From Agromyces fucosus (GTDB taxonomy: Bacteria; Actinomycetota; Actinomycetes; Actinomycetales; Microbacteriaceae), in NCBI RefSeq assembly GCF_004134865.1, contig NZ_SDPO01000003.1:620001-684000 (forward strand): a DNA stretch of 64,000 bases. Direction: 5' to 3'. The notes below the pieces were generated by a model, which worked only from the letters and a program-made list of their open reading frames with translations, made no database searches and had not been told where the DNA came from. This document shows positions 18,873 through 26,753 of the stretch, piece by piece. Made by a program: the position numbers and the translations under genes. Each line of letters opens with the position of its first letter. Within the stretch, counting starts at the first letter, position 1.

Positions 18873-19226
18873 TCAGGCGGGTCCGCCTCCGAGATCGCCG
18901 AAGAGGAAGCCCGACTCCCGTTCGCGCGCACGGCGCTCGATCTCCATGGGATCCAGCTCGACGACCTCGGCCTCAACGTCTGGCCCGCCGAGCTCGGTCG
19001 GCGCCGCGGCGGTCGGTACCGGCGCGAGCGTCGCCTCCTGCTTCAGGCGTTGCTTCGCGGTGCGCTCGACGAGCACGGGGACGAAGTCCCGCACGGGGTT
19101 GCCCTCGAGTTCGAGGTGGGCCGTCTCGACGACGGAGGCGATGCGGTCCCGGGAGACATCGGGGAACCGGCCGACGAGTCGGTCGATCACCTCGTCGACG
19201 GCGCGTGCTTCTTCCGTGTGATCCAT
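18873..19226 (-). CDS. Small protein with actinobacterial three-helix-bundle dimerization domain
   Basis: 117 residues from the ATG at 19226. The first about 65 residues (VDEVIDRLVGRFPDVSRDRIASVVETAHLELEG then RDFVPVLVERTAKQRL) match a helical domain seen in many small actinobacterial proteins annotated as a three-helix bundle dimerization domain. The rest is Ala/Pro/Glu-rich with an acidic-basic tail (EIERRARERES). Role unknown. The dinB stop is 88 bp upstream with a 3-copy 15-bp repeat between. Confidence 0.75.
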   Translation of the reverse strand: MDHTEEARAVDEVIDRLVGRFPDVSRDRIASVVETAHLELEGNPVRDFVPVLVERTAKQRLKQEATLAPVPTAAAPTELGGPDVEAEVVELDPMEIERRARERESGFLFGDLGGGPA

Positions 19227-19252
19227 GTCGCAAGTCTCGCGGCCGCGGGGCG

Positions 19253-19297
19253 CGGCATCAATACCCGGGGCATCAATACCCGCGACATCGATACCCG
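19253..19297. repeat. Three tandem 15-bp repeats
   Basis: Copies 19253-19267, 19268-19282 and 19283-19297 share core GCATCAATACCCG, the third with two differences. They lie between dinB and the helix-bundle gene, 26 nt before the latter's start on the minus strand. Confidence 0.85.
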
Positions 19298-19314
19298 CGT
19301 GCGTCCCGCCGGCC

Positions 19315-20388
19315 TCACCACCCGCCGCGGGTCGGCGTGTGCCCCTCGCGCGCATCGTCCGGCATCGGCATCTCGGCGCGCAGGCCCAGCAGGCGGATCG
19401 GCCGGTCGGGCTCCATGCGGCCGACGAGCTCGAGGGCGCGTTCGACCACGACCGCACGATCGCTCGTCGAGGGGATCTTCTTCGTGAAGACCTTGGTGAC
19501 GAACGGCGCGTAGCGCACCTTGAGGGTGAGGCCGATGACCGGCCGGCCCTCTGCAGCGACGTCGTCCAGCACGTGGGCGGCCAGCTCGCGCACGGCGGCC
19601 TCGATCTGCAAGGGCTCGGTGAGGTCCTGCTGGTAGGTCGTCTCCCGGCTGTGGCCCCGAGCGACCCATGGGGTGTCGTCGACGACGGCCGAGCCGTCGC
19701 CACGACCGAGTTCGGCGTACCAGGGCCCCATGCGCGGGCCGAACTCGGCGACCAGCGCGTCGGGGTCGGCTTCGGCCAGCTCGGCGACCGTCGTGACGCC
19801 GAGACCGGCCAGCCGCCGCGAGATCTTCGAGCCGACGCCCCAGAGCTCGATCGTCGGCCGGTCGCCCATGACCTCGAGCCAGTTCTCGGCCGTGAGCCGG
19901 TACACGCCGCGCGGCTTGCCGAACCCCGTCGCGACCTTCGCCCGCACGAGCGAGTCGCCGATGCCGACACTGCAGTGCAGCCGGGTGCGGTCGAGCACCG
20001 CCTGCTGGATCCCCCTGGCATAGGCCTCCGGGTCGGCGGTCTCGACGCCCACGAACGCCTCGTCCCAGCCCAGCACCTGCACGATCGCGCCCGGCTGCAC
20101 GCGCAGGGTCGCCATCACGGCAGCGGATGCCTCGGCGTACGCCTCCGCGTCGACGGGCAGGATCACGGCATCGGGCGCCTTGCGAGCGGCGATGCGCAGC
20201 GGCATCCCGGAGCCGACGCCGAACTCGCGCGCCTCGTAGGAGGCCGTCGAGACCACTGCTCGTTCGCTCGGGTCGCCGCGCCCGCCGACGATGACCGGCT
20301 TGCCGACGAGCTCGGGGCGCCGCAGCACCTCGACGGCCGCGACGAACTGGTCGAGGTCGACATGCAGCACCCATGACGTGCGGGTCAC
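19315..20388 (-). CDS. dinB: DNA polymerase IV (Y-family)
   Basis: 357 residues from the GTG at 20388. The Y-family palm residues are present: HVDLDQFVAAVE (first Asp) and GWDEAFV (Asp-Glu, the SxDE equivalent). STASYEAREFGV is the finger-domain signature, CSVGIGDSLVRAKVATGFGKP the thumb entry and VGSKISRRLAGLGV the helix-hairpin-helix; a little-finger domain follows. It carries out translesion synthesis. No beta-clamp peptide is obvious at the C-terminus. CAGACT lies 6 nt before the GTG, so it is probably leaderless. It is divergent from the GNAT gene. Confidence 0.93.
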   Translation of the reverse strand: MTRTSWVLHVDLDQFVAAVEVLRRPELVGKPVIVGGRGDPSERAVVSTASYEAREFGVGSGMPLRIAARKAPDAVILPVDAEAYAEASAAVMATLRVQPGAIVQVLGWDEAFVGVETADPEAYARGIQQAVLDRTRLHCSVGIGDSLVRAKVATGFGKPRGVYRLTAENWLEVMGDRPTIELWGVGSKISRRLAGLGVTTVAELAEADPDALVAEFGPRMGPWYAELGRGDGSAVVDDTPWVARGHSRETTYQQDLTEPLQIEAAVRELAAHVLDDVAAEGRPVIGLTLKVRYAPFVTKVFTKKIPSTSDRAVVVERALELVGRMEPDRPIRLLGLRAEMPMPDDAREGHTPTRGGW

Positions 20389-20460
20389 GACACCAGTCTG
20401 CACCGGATCGCGCGGTGTTAGCGTGGTTGACCGGCCCCGCGGCATCCGCGCCCGGCGTCG

Positions 20461-20480
20461 GAGAGAGAGAGAGAGAGAGA
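20461..20480 (+). repeat. (GA)10 dinucleotide microsatellite in a 5' untranslated region
   Basis: Ten uninterrupted GA units directly precede GGCAGGCAC and the GTG at 20490. The tract supplies purine-rich sequence around the ribosome-binding site, so changes in copy number could alter translation. Confidence 0.9.
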
Positions 20481-20489
20481 GGCAGGCAC

Positions 20490-21029
20490 GTGCAGCAACC
20501 GGTCGAACTCGGCGACGGGCTCGTCTTCCGCGAGCTCGCGCCCGGCGACGGCCCCGCGCTCGCCGCAGCGTACGTGCGCAATCGCGAGCACCTGGCACCC
20601 TGGGAGCCGGCCCGCAGCGAGGCGTTCTTCGACGTCGAGACCCATCGCCGCGACGTCGAGGCGACGATCCTCCGGTTCGAGGCGGGGCTCGCGGTGCCCT
20701 TCGTGATCGTCGACGGCGATGCGATCGTGGGCCGCATCAACCTCTCCGATATCGTGCGGGGCGCATTCCAGAACGCCCACCTCGGCTACTGGATCGACGC
20801 GGAGTACAACGGGCGCGGGCTCGCGACGATGTCCGTCGGCCTCGCCGTGCACGCGGCCCGGGGCATCGGCCTGCATCGAGTACAGGCGGGAACGCTCGTG
20901 CACAACGCCGCGTCGCAGGCGGTGCTCGCGCACAACGGCTTCGAGCGCTTCGGCCTCGCCCGTCGCTACCTGCGCATCGCGGGGGAGTGGCAGGATCACG
21001 TGCTCTTCGAGCGGCTCCTCGACGAGTGA
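20490..21029 (+). CDS. GNAT acetyltransferase, RimJ/RimL-like
   Basis: 179 residues with a GTG start (VQQPVELGDGLVFRELAPGD). Acetyltransf_3-type GNAT: AHLGYWIDAEYNGRGLATMSV is the acetyl-CoA loop region and LVHNAASQAVLAHNGFERFG the typical C-terminal signature of ribosomal-protein alanine acetyltransferases. The substrate may be protein N-termini or small molecules. The purine-rich GA repeat before the start acts as its Shine-Dalgarno region. The stop codon lies inside the first copy of an 84-bp duplication. Confidence 0.88.
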   Translation: MQQPVELGDGLVFRELAPGDGPALAAAYVRNREHLAPWEPARSEAFFDVETHRRDVEATILRFEAGLAVPFVIVDGDAIVGRINLSDIVRGAFQNAHLGYWIDAEYNGRGLATMSVGLAVHAARGIGLHRVQAGTLVHNAASQAVLAHNGFERFGLARRYLRIAGEWQDHVLFERLLDE

Positions 21030-21189
21030 CCGCGCACCGGTGTTAGCGTTGACGCACCGAGACCGGCACGCCCGACGAGAGGAGTCGACATGATCGAGCT
21101 CCTCGACGAGTGACCGCGCACCGGTGTTAGCGTTGACGCACCGAGACCGGCACGCCCGACGAGAGGAGTCGACATGATCGAGCTCCTCG
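21014..21189 (+). repeat. Perfect 84-bp tandem duplication
   Basis: 21014-21097 and 21098-21181 are identical, followed by 8 bp of a third copy (21182-21189). The unit carries the end and stop of the GNAT gene, a TTGACG element, GAGGAG and the start codon of the next gene. Confidence 0.97.
21090..21113 (+). other. Seven-codon mini-ORF (MIELLDE) created by the duplication
   Basis: The ATG in the first copy has its own AGGAG and reads MIELLDE then TGA, because the first copy runs into the duplicated GNAT end. The second copy's ATG (21174) opens the full DUF6412 gene. It is probably a by-product, but could act as an upstream ORF. Confidence 0.5.
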
Positions 21190-21467
21190 TCGCGCTGTTC
21201 CGCGTCGCGCAGGCCTCGCTCGAGATCGCGCTCGCGTCGAACGCGCAGATGTCGGTCGTGCTCGTCGGCGTCGTCGGCGCCGCGGCCGTCGCCGTGGTCG
21301 TCGTCGCCTGCCAGTCGCTGCCCGCGCTGGTCGCGGCCGACGCGAGCGGCGCCGCCACCAGGTTCCGCCAGACGGCCGACCCATGGCGTCTTCTCGCGCA
21401 GAGCGATCCCGACGCGCCCGGGCGTGCGCGTCCCCGGGCGCCGACACGCGGCCTCGTGGCCGCGTAG
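21174..21467 (+). CDS. DUF6412 family small membrane protein
   Basis: 97 residues with two hydrophobic segments (about 3-20 and 26-47) and a Pro/Arg-rich tail with DPWRLLAQSDPDAPGRARPRAP, the family-like ending. Small DUF6412 proteins sit upstream of yidC paralogues in actinobacteria, as here. AGGAG precedes the ATG. The function is unknown; a role with the YidC insertase is inferred from the neighbourhood. Confidence 0.75.
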   Translation: MIELLVALFRVAQASLEIALASNAQMSVVLVGVVGAAAVAVVVVACQSLPALVAADASGAATRFRQTADPWRLLAQSDPDAPGRARPRAPTRGLVAA

Positions 21468-21588
21468 CGACACTCGACCGACCCCGCACGGCGCTCATCG
21501 AGCCCCGTGCACCGCCCATTCAGGCGTGCCCTCGGCGTTCCCTCGCGGCCAGACGGATTCAGTCATCCATCGACCGCAAGGAAACTTC

Positions 21589-22413
21589 TTGGACCTCTAC
21601 GCCTTCCCACCCATCGCGGCCCTGCTCGACGGCGCCCACGCCGTGCTCATGGCCCTCGCCGCACTCCTCGAACCCGTCATCGGCATCGCGAGCGCCGCGG
21701 CGGCCGTCGTGCTCGTCACGCTGCTCGTACGCGCGGCGCTGATCCCCGTCGGCTTCTCGCAGGCCAAGGCCGAGCAGACCCGCTCCCGCCTCGCCCCGAA
21801 GCTCGCCGCGCTGCAGAAACGGCACAAGGGCGACCCCGAACGCCTGCAGCGCGAGACGATGCAGCTCTACGGCGACGAGGGCACGACGCCGTTCGCCGGC
21901 TGCCTCCCCATGCTCGTGCAGGCGCCGATCGTGGGCGTGATCTACGCGCTCTTCATCCTCCCGACGATCGCCGGTCACCCGAACGCGCTGCTCGAGCAGA
22001 CGTTCTTCGGCGTGCCGCTCGGCTCGAGCCTCGCCGGACAGATCGCCTCCGGCTCCCTGACCCCGGGCGCGCTCCTCGTCTTCGGCGTCGTGATCGCCGG
22101 CATCGCCGTCGTCGGCGAGCTCACGCGACGGGTCTTCCAGCCGAAGCCGGCCACCGGCGCAGTCGCCGCCACGAGCCGAGCGGATGCCCCGGCGCCGAGC
22201 GATGCCGCCGCGGCATCCGCTGCCCTGCTCGCCGGGCCGGGCATGACCCGGGCGCTCGGAGCACTGCATTTCATCACCGCCGTGATCGCGGTCTTCGTGC
22301 CGCTCGCGGCAGCGCTCTACCTGTTCGTCACGGTCTCCTGGACGCTCGTGCAGCGCGTGCTGCTGCGGCGCCGGTACCCGCTCTTCGAGGCGGGAACGCC
22401 CCGAACGGCCTGA
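21589..22413 (+). CDS. YidC/Oxa1 family membrane protein insertase (short paralogue)
   Basis: About 274 residues. YidC core helices are visible, with the SQAKAEQTRSRLAPKLAALQKRHKGDPERLQRETMQLY cytoplasmic loop and TPFAGCLPMLVQAPIV signature. A disordered Ala/Pro linker (about 185-215) interrupts the later part. The frame has no ATG near the helix-1 start; the best choice is the TTG at 21589 with AAGGAA upstream. It is a second YidC rather than the rpmH-linked one, paired with DUF6412. It inserts membrane proteins with or without Sec. Confidence 0.85.
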   Translation: MDLYAFPPIAALLDGAHAVLMALAALLEPVIGIASAAAAVVLVTLLVRAALIPVGFSQAKAEQTRSRLAPKLAALQKRHKGDPERLQRETMQLYGDEGTTPFAGCLPMLVQAPIVGVIYALFILPTIAGHPNALLEQTFFGVPLGSSLAGQIASGSLTPGALLVFGVVIAGIAVVGELTRRVFQPKPATGAVAATSRADAPAPSDAAAASAALLAGPGMTRALGALHFITAVIAVFVPLAAALYLFVTVSWTLVQRVLLRRRYPLFEAGTPRTA

Positions 22414-22520
22414 TCGATGGCGGGACCGGCGTGATATCGCATCGACGCCACGCGGGGCAAGGGGCTTGCACCGGCCGATCCGCGGTGGTTTCGTTGGGGT
22501 ATCGAACGAAGGAGCACAAC

Positions 22521-22796
22521 ATGAGTTTCCTCGCGTTTCTGATCCTCGGCCTCATCGCCGGGGCGATCGCCAAGCTGATCCTGCCGGGCAACCAGGGTGG
22601 CGGATGGTTCGTCACACTGCTGCTCGGCGTCGTCGGGGCACTCCTCGGCGGCTGGATCGGCAGTGCCATCTTCGGCATCGGCATGGACCAGTTCTGGGAT
22701 CTCGGGACGTGGCTCCTCGCCATCGCCGGATCGATCATCGTGCTGCTCATCTGGGGGCTCATCACCCGCGGCCGCAGCAAGAGCACGGCCGCCTAG
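22521..22796 (+). CDS. GlsB/YeaQ/YmgE family stress response membrane protein
   Basis: 91 residues with three helices: FLILGLIAGAIAKLILPG, then GGWFVTLLLGVVGALLGGWIG and LLAIAGSIIVLLIWGL. This is the transglycosylase-associated (Asp23-linked GlsB-type) small membrane family, linked to envelope stress in Gram-positives. AAGGAG precedes the ATG. Its own promoter is likely; it is convergent with the amidotransferase and followed by a stem-loop. Confidence 0.9.
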   Translation: MSFLAFLILGLIAGAIAKLILPGNQGGGWFVTLLLGVVGALLGGWIGSAIFGIGMDQFWDLGTWLLAIAGSIIVLLIWGLITRGRSKSTAA

Positions 22797-22823
22797 CTCC
22801 CACTGCACGAGGGACCGCCGCGG

Positions 22824-22857
22824 GTCGGTCGGGTGCGATCAGTCGCACCCGGCCGAC
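22824..22857. terminator. Bidirectional stem-loop between convergent genes
   Basis: 15-bp arms (22824-22838 and 22843-22857) with one wobble pair and a TCAG loop lie between the GlsB-type gene and the glutamine amidotransferase. Confidence 0.7.
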
Positions 22858-22876
22858 GCGCGGCTCGGTCGTGCGT

Positions 22877-23626
22877 TCAGACGGCCGCCCGGTCGTCGGC
22901 GAGTTCGGCGAAGCGGCGGAGCATCCGCTGCGGTTCCGTGACGGATGCCGCGGCGAGTCGCTCGCCGACTTCGCGCAGTTCGCTCGCCGGAAAGTAGCCG
23001 TGATGGCGGTACACCTGGGCGCGGGCGATGAAGTCGCTCGTCGAGACCTCGGGGTGGAACTGCGTCGCGTAGACGCGGGCGCCGACGCGGTAGATCTGCA
23101 CGGGGCACGCAGCCGATGAGGCGAGCAGCACGGCGTCGTCGGGCAGGCGGTCGGTGGCCTCTTTGTGCCCGACGAGCGCGTCGAATCGGGTGGGGAGCCC
23201 GCCGACGAGGGGATCGACCGTGCCGTCGGCCGTGAGCCGGATCTCGACGGCCTGCGCGTCTTCGCCGTACATCGTGCCGACTTCGCCGCCGAGCAGCCGC
23301 GTGAGGACGCCGATGCCGTAGCACGTAAAGAGGAGCGGGAAGTCTGCAGCGACCGATCGCTCCGCGAGGCGGGTGAGATCGGCCTCGACTCGGCGCTGCA
23401 CCTCGTGCTTGCCTGCCTCGGGCGTGGTCACGTTGAACGGGCTGCCGCCGACGACGATGCCGGCGTAGGCGTCGATCGCGAGATCGCCGAGCGGGTCGAC
23501 GTCGAGCCGCACGTGGTCGAGCCGATCGGCGTCGACGCCCATGGCGCGGCGCACGGACTCGTATTCGGGGCCGACGGCCTCGACCTCGGGGCGTGCTGAG
23601 AGGAAGAGGAAGGGCTTGCCGCTCAT
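22877..23626 (-). CDS. Class I glutamine amidotransferase family protein
   Basis: 249 residues from the ATG at 23626 (AGGAGAGG upstream). Catalytic triad motifs: FTCYGIG with the nucleophilic Cys, and TQFHPEVS with His and Glu. The frame resembles stand-alone GMP-synthase-like GATase domains (glutamine amidotransferase-related proteins), so it may supply ammonia to, or hydrolyse gamma-glutamyl compounds for, an unknown partner. Its ATG overlaps the stop of the LysR-effector-domain gene as ATGA, so the two are cotranslated. Confidence 0.88.
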   Translation of the reverse strand: MSGKPFLFLSARPEVEAVGPEYESVRRAMGVDADRLDHVRLDVDPLGDLAIDAYAGIVVGGSPFNVTTPEAGKHEVQRRVEADLTRLAERSVAADFPLLFTCYGIGVLTRLLGGEVGTMYGEDAQAVEIRLTADGTVDPLVGGLPTRFDALVGHKEATDRLPDDAVLLASSAACPVQIYRVGARVYATQFHPEVSTSDFIARAQVYRHHGYFPASELREVGERLAAASVTEPQRMLRRFAELADDRAAV

Positions 23627-24342
23627 CGACCTCTCCTGCGGCTGCGCTGTTTTGCACCCGCCCCGGTGCGCGGTGCCGGGCGACCGCCCTTCGCGCCGCC
23701 CTTCTTGCCTTTGCCCTTGCCCTCGCCCGACTTCGCCGCGGCGGCCCGACGCTCGGCGGCGGCGAGCTTCGCGGCCTTCGCCGGCTTGATGGGGGGCGGG
23801 TCGTCGGCCGAGCCACGGGAGCTCTTGGCGCCCCGGCCGCGCACGACCGCGACGAACTGCTGGATGTCGGCGTCGTCGCGCTCGCGTGGCCAGAGGAGGG
23901 AGATCTGCGTCGGCGGGGCATCCGTCACCGGAATCGCGACGACGTCCTTGCGCCGGTGGAGGCGTGCGACCGAGTGCGGCAGGATCGCGTGCCCGGTGCC
24001 AGCGGCGACGAGTTCGATGGTCATGGCGGGGTCGGGCTGCACGGGCGCGAGGGTCTCGCCCTCGAGGTCGGCGAGCGTGAGCGACTCCGCGTCGGCGAGC
24101 GGATGCTCCTTCGGCAGCACGACGACCGCGAGCTCCTCCCAGAGCGCGACGGCGTGCATGCCCTCGGTCTCGACCGGAAGACGGACGAACGCGATGTCGG
24201 CCTCGCCGGCGACGACGGCGTCGAGCTGAGCGGACTCCTCGACGACGATCGCTTCGAGGGGCAGGTCGGGGCGCAGATCGTTCCACACCCGCAACCACTT
24301 CGACGGGCTCACCCCGGCGACGTAGCGGAGTCGCAGTGTCAC
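23623..24342 (-). CDS. LysR-type substrate-binding domain protein lacking the DNA-binding domain
   Basis: About 239 residues from a GTG at 24342. The periplasmic-binding-protein-like LysR effector fold is clear (LRLRYVAGVSPSKWLRVWNDLRPDLPL, then ADIAFVRLPVE and VQPDPAMTIELVAAGTGHAILP). There is no winged helix before it: upstream the frame has only unrelated sequence. The C-terminus is a long Lys/Ala/Gly-rich tail (GEGKGKGKKGGAKGG) that could bind nucleic acid. It is divergent from a DUF5997 gene, a conserved actinobacterial neighbourhood as I recall it. Confidence 0.82.
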   Translation of the reverse strand: MTLRLRYVAGVSPSKWLRVWNDLRPDLPLEAIVVEESAQLDAVVAGEADIAFVRLPVETEGMHAVALWEELAVVVLPKEHPLADAESLTLADLEGETLAPVQPDPAMTIELVAAGTGHAILPHSVARLHRRKDVVAIPVTDAPPTQISLLWPRERDDADIQQFVAVVRGRGAKSSRGSADDPPPIKPAKAAKLAAAERRAAAAKSGEGKGKGKKGGAKGGRPAPRTGAGAKQRSRRRGR

Positions 24343-24448
24343 CTCGGCCCCCGTTCCAATGCGGCCGTGTTCAGCCTGTTCCCAGCGTAGACGATGGCCG
24401 ACGGGCCTCCCGGTGGGCGGAAGGGGCGAGACGGGATACGGTGAGGGA

Positions 24449-24856
24449 GTGAGCAAGTCGAAGAACTCCCAGACCATGAAGGCGGAGACCGCAGCCAAGA
24501 AGCTCGGCATCCTCCTCGAGGCCGCCCCCGAGGAGTTCCGCGAGGGGCCGATCACGCGCGACGAGCTCGCGGCGCTCATGGCAGAGCCGCCCGAGTGGCT
24601 CGAGAAGCTGCGCCGCGAGGGCCCCCACCCGCGCACCGTCATCGCCGCGAAGCTGGGCATCTCGAACTCCGGACTCGCTCGGAGCGGCGTGACCGACCCG
24701 CTCACGACGGCCGAGATCAAGGCGCTGCTCGAGGCCCCGCCGGCATGGCTCGTGACCGAGCGGGCCACGCAGGCCGAGGTGCGCGCCGAGAAGATCCGCG
24801 TGTCCGACCGCGACAAGGAGCGCGCCGCGCGCCGCAGCGGCGGCTCGGGCGTCTAG
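24449..24856 (+). CDS. DUF5997 family protein
   Basis: 135 residues with a GTG start (VSKSKNSQTMKAETAAKKLGI). The conserved family strings are EEFREGPITRDEL, PPEWLEKLRREGPHPR and VIAAKLGISNSGLARSGV; the last looks like a small helix-turn-helix. Two similar PPEWL/PPAWL helices suggest an internal duplication. TACGGT lies 6 nt before the GTG, so it is probably leaderless. Together with the divergent HTH-less LysR-domain protein it may form a split regulator (inference). Confidence 0.85.
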   Translation: MSKSKNSQTMKAETAAKKLGILLEAAPEEFREGPITRDELAALMAEPPEWLEKLRREGPHPRTVIAAKLGISNSGLARSGVTDPLTTAEIKALLEAPPAWLVTERATQAEVRAEKIRVSDRDKERAARRSGGSGV

Positions 24857-24868
24857 GTCTCGATCGGC

Positions 24869-24915
24869 TTCGCTACTCGACCGGCGGGGCTGGTTCGCTA
24901 CTCGACCGGCGGGGC
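24869..24915. repeat. 22-bp direct repeat at a gene end
   Basis: TTCGCTACTCGACCGGCGGG plus GC occurs at 24869-24890 and 24894-24915. The second copy forms the C-terminal codons of the esterase gene, the first lies just beyond its stop. Confidence 0.9.
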
Positions 24916-25551
24916 CGCGTAGCGTGCGGCGAGGAACGCCGCGGCATCGGCGAGCTCGAGCTCGGACACCGAGTGCCCGAGGCCCTCGTAGATGCGCTCG
25001 TCGAGCGATGAGTGCCCGGGCAGCCAGTCCTGCGTGCGAGCGACGGATGCCTCGGGGATGACCTGGTCGACCGTGCCGCGTCCCCAGAAGACGGGCGGCA
25101 GGAGCTGCGACATCCGCTCGTCGCCCTCGCGATCGCCCGGGAGTGCGAATCCGGCGAGACTCACGGCGAACGCGAAGCGCTCGGGTGCCCGGCGCAGGAG
25201 TTCGAGCGCCATCGCCCCGCCCTGCGAGAAGCCGAGGAGGCCCACCGAGGTCGCGTCGGGAGCGGCTCGATCGAGCCATTCGATGATCGCGGTGACCGCG
25301 GCATCCGCGCCCTCGATCGAGAACTCGATGCCCTCGTTCATGAGCGGGAACCACGCGTGCCCGTACCCCGTGTACGTCGGAGCGCGCAGCGACGCGACCG
25401 CCGGCGAGAGCGGCAGGTAGGGCGCGAGGCCGAACAGGTCGCCCTCGTTCGAGTTGTAGCCGTGCAGCAGGAGGAGGAGCGGGCGACCCTCCCGATCGGC
25501 CGCGGAGGCCGACCACAGGACCGCCTCGTCATCGATCTGCACGCTCGTCAT
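24898..25551 (-). CDS. Alpha/beta hydrolase (phospholipase/carboxylesterase family)
   Basis: 217 residues from the ATG at 25551. Oxyanion region LLLLLHGYNSNEGD, nucleophile elbow GFSQGG, the Asp in GTVDQVIP and the His in YEGLGHSVS give a complete triad of the Abhydrolase_2 (PF02230-type) family. It is a cytoplasmic carboxylesterase or acyl-protein thioesterase-like enzyme; the substrate is unknown. TAGCGT lies 7 nt upstream of the ATG, so it is probably leaderless. It is divergent from the NUDIX-like gene with only 36 bp between starts. Confidence 0.9.
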   Translation of the reverse strand: MTSVQIDDEAVLWSASAADREGRPLLLLLHGYNSNEGDLFGLAPYLPLSPAVASLRAPTYTGYGHAWFPLMNEGIEFSIEGADAAVTAIIEWLDRAAPDATSVGLLGFSQGGAMALELLRRAPERFAFAVSLAGFALPGDREGDERMSQLLPPVFWGRGTVDQVIPEASVARTQDWLPGHSSLDERIYEGLGHSVSELELADAAAFLAARYAAPPVE

Positions 25552-25587
25552 GAGGTCAACGCTAGCGGTGTGGGGCAGAATCGAGGC

Positions 25588-26169
25588 ATGAGCGTACGCA
25601 CCCCCGACCCGGACTGGAACCCCGACGACGAACCCGTCGTCAGGCCGCCGGCGAATCCGGGGTGGCTGACCGACCTCGAACTCGCCGAGGTGCGGGGCAG
25701 GCTGCCGCTGCTGTACGTCGAGGCGGTGCCCGTACGCGTCGACGGGCTCGGGCAGGTGACCGAGGTCGGCGTGCTGCTGCGAGCGAACGCCGTGGGCGAG
25801 ATGACGCGCACCCTCGTCTCGGGCCGCGTCATGTACGGCGAGACCATCCGCGACGCGCTGTTCCGCCATCTCGAGAAGGACCTCGGACCGATGGCGTTCC
25901 CGCTGCTGCCCGCGAGCTCGGTGCCGTTCAGCGTCGCCGAGTACTTCCCCATGCCCGGCATCACGCCGTACAGCGACGAGCGGCAGCACGCCGTGTCGCT
26001 CGCCTTCGTGGTGCCGGTCACGGGCACCTGCGAACCGCGCCAGGACGCCCTCGAGGTCACCTGGATGACGCCGGCCGAGGCCGTGAGCCCGAGCATCGCC
26101 GCCGAGATGGAGGGCGGCCGGGGCACGCTCGTGAAGCAGGCGCTCGCGTCGGTGGGCGCACTGCGCTGA
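25588..26169 (+). CDS. NUDIX hydrolase-like protein (DUF4916 family)
   Basis: 193 residues. The family pattern is clear: WLTDLELAEVRGRLPLLYVEAVPVRVD, then TRTLVSGRVMYGETIRDALFRHLEKDLGPMAFP and PMPGITPYSDERQHAVSLAFVVPV. In this group the classical Nudix box GX5EX7REUXEEXGU is not conserved (RDALFRHLEKDLG stands in), so activity is uncertain. CAGAAT lies 6 nt before the ATG; the 36-bp divergent gap therefore seems to hold two back-to-back leaderless promoters. Confidence 0.85.
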   Translation: MSVRTPDPDWNPDDEPVVRPPANPGWLTDLELAEVRGRLPLLYVEAVPVRVDGLGQVTEVGVLLRANAVGEMTRTLVSGRVMYGETIRDALFRHLEKDLGPMAFPLLPASSVPFSVAEYFPMPGITPYSDERQHAVSLAFVVPVTGTCEPRQDALEVTWMTPAEAVSPSIAAEMEGGRGTLVKQALASVGALR

Positions 26170-26178
26170 GGCGCTGAG

Positions 26179-26682
26179 TCAGCGGACCAGTCGGACCTCG
26201 TGGATCTCCTCGCCGAGGAATGGCACGTCCTGCGCCGCTCCGTCGGGCGTGAAGCCGTTGCGGGCGTAGAAGCGGTGGGCGCGCGGGTTGTCCTCGGCGA
26301 CCCATAGGTAGCCGGGACGGTCGCCGCACGCGGCATCGAAGAGCTTCTGGCCGATGCCCGTGCCGTGGTACGCGTCGAGCAGGTAGATGAAGTAGAGCTC
26401 CCGCTCCCGCGGCGGGTTCTCGTCGCGCGCCGGGCCCGAGCCGACGAATCCGACGATCTCGCCGTCGACGAGTGCGGCGAACTGCGAGTACTCCTCGCCT
26501 CGCTCGGCGTAGTGGTTCCACAGCTCGGCCATGCGGCGGGGGGAGAGGTGCTCGAACGCCGCGGCGCTGATCAGGTGGTCGTAGGTCTCGTGCCAGCAGG
26601 TCGCGTGAACGCGGCCCAGGGCTTCCACATCGGAGTCCCGGATGGGGCGGACGACGACTTCGGCAACGACTTCGGTGCTCAT
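26179..26682 (-). CDS. GNAT family N-acetyltransferase
   Basis: 167 residues. The N-terminal strand (VVVRPIRDSDVEALGRVH), ELYFIYLLDAYHGTGIGQKLFDAA with the acetyl-CoA loop, and ENPRAHRFYARNGFTPDG are standard GNAT features. The substrate is unknown. TAGTCT lies 6 nt upstream of the ATG, the same arrangement as radA, so it is probably leaderless. Convergent with the NUDIX gene, 9 bp apart. Confidence 0.9.
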   Translation of the reverse strand: MSTEVVAEVVVRPIRDSDVEALGRVHATCWHETYDHLISAAAFEHLSPRRMAELWNHYAERGEEYSQFAALVDGEIVGFVGSGPARDENPPRERELYFIYLLDAYHGTGIGQKLFDAACGDRPGYLWVAEDNPRAHRFYARNGFTPDGAAQDVPFLGEEIHEVRLVR

Positions 26683-26753
26683 GCCCCGAGACTAAGCCAG
26701 CTCGCGCGTCGCGCGAAATCGAGCGGCCGTGGCGCCGGTGCTACCGTGGCAGC

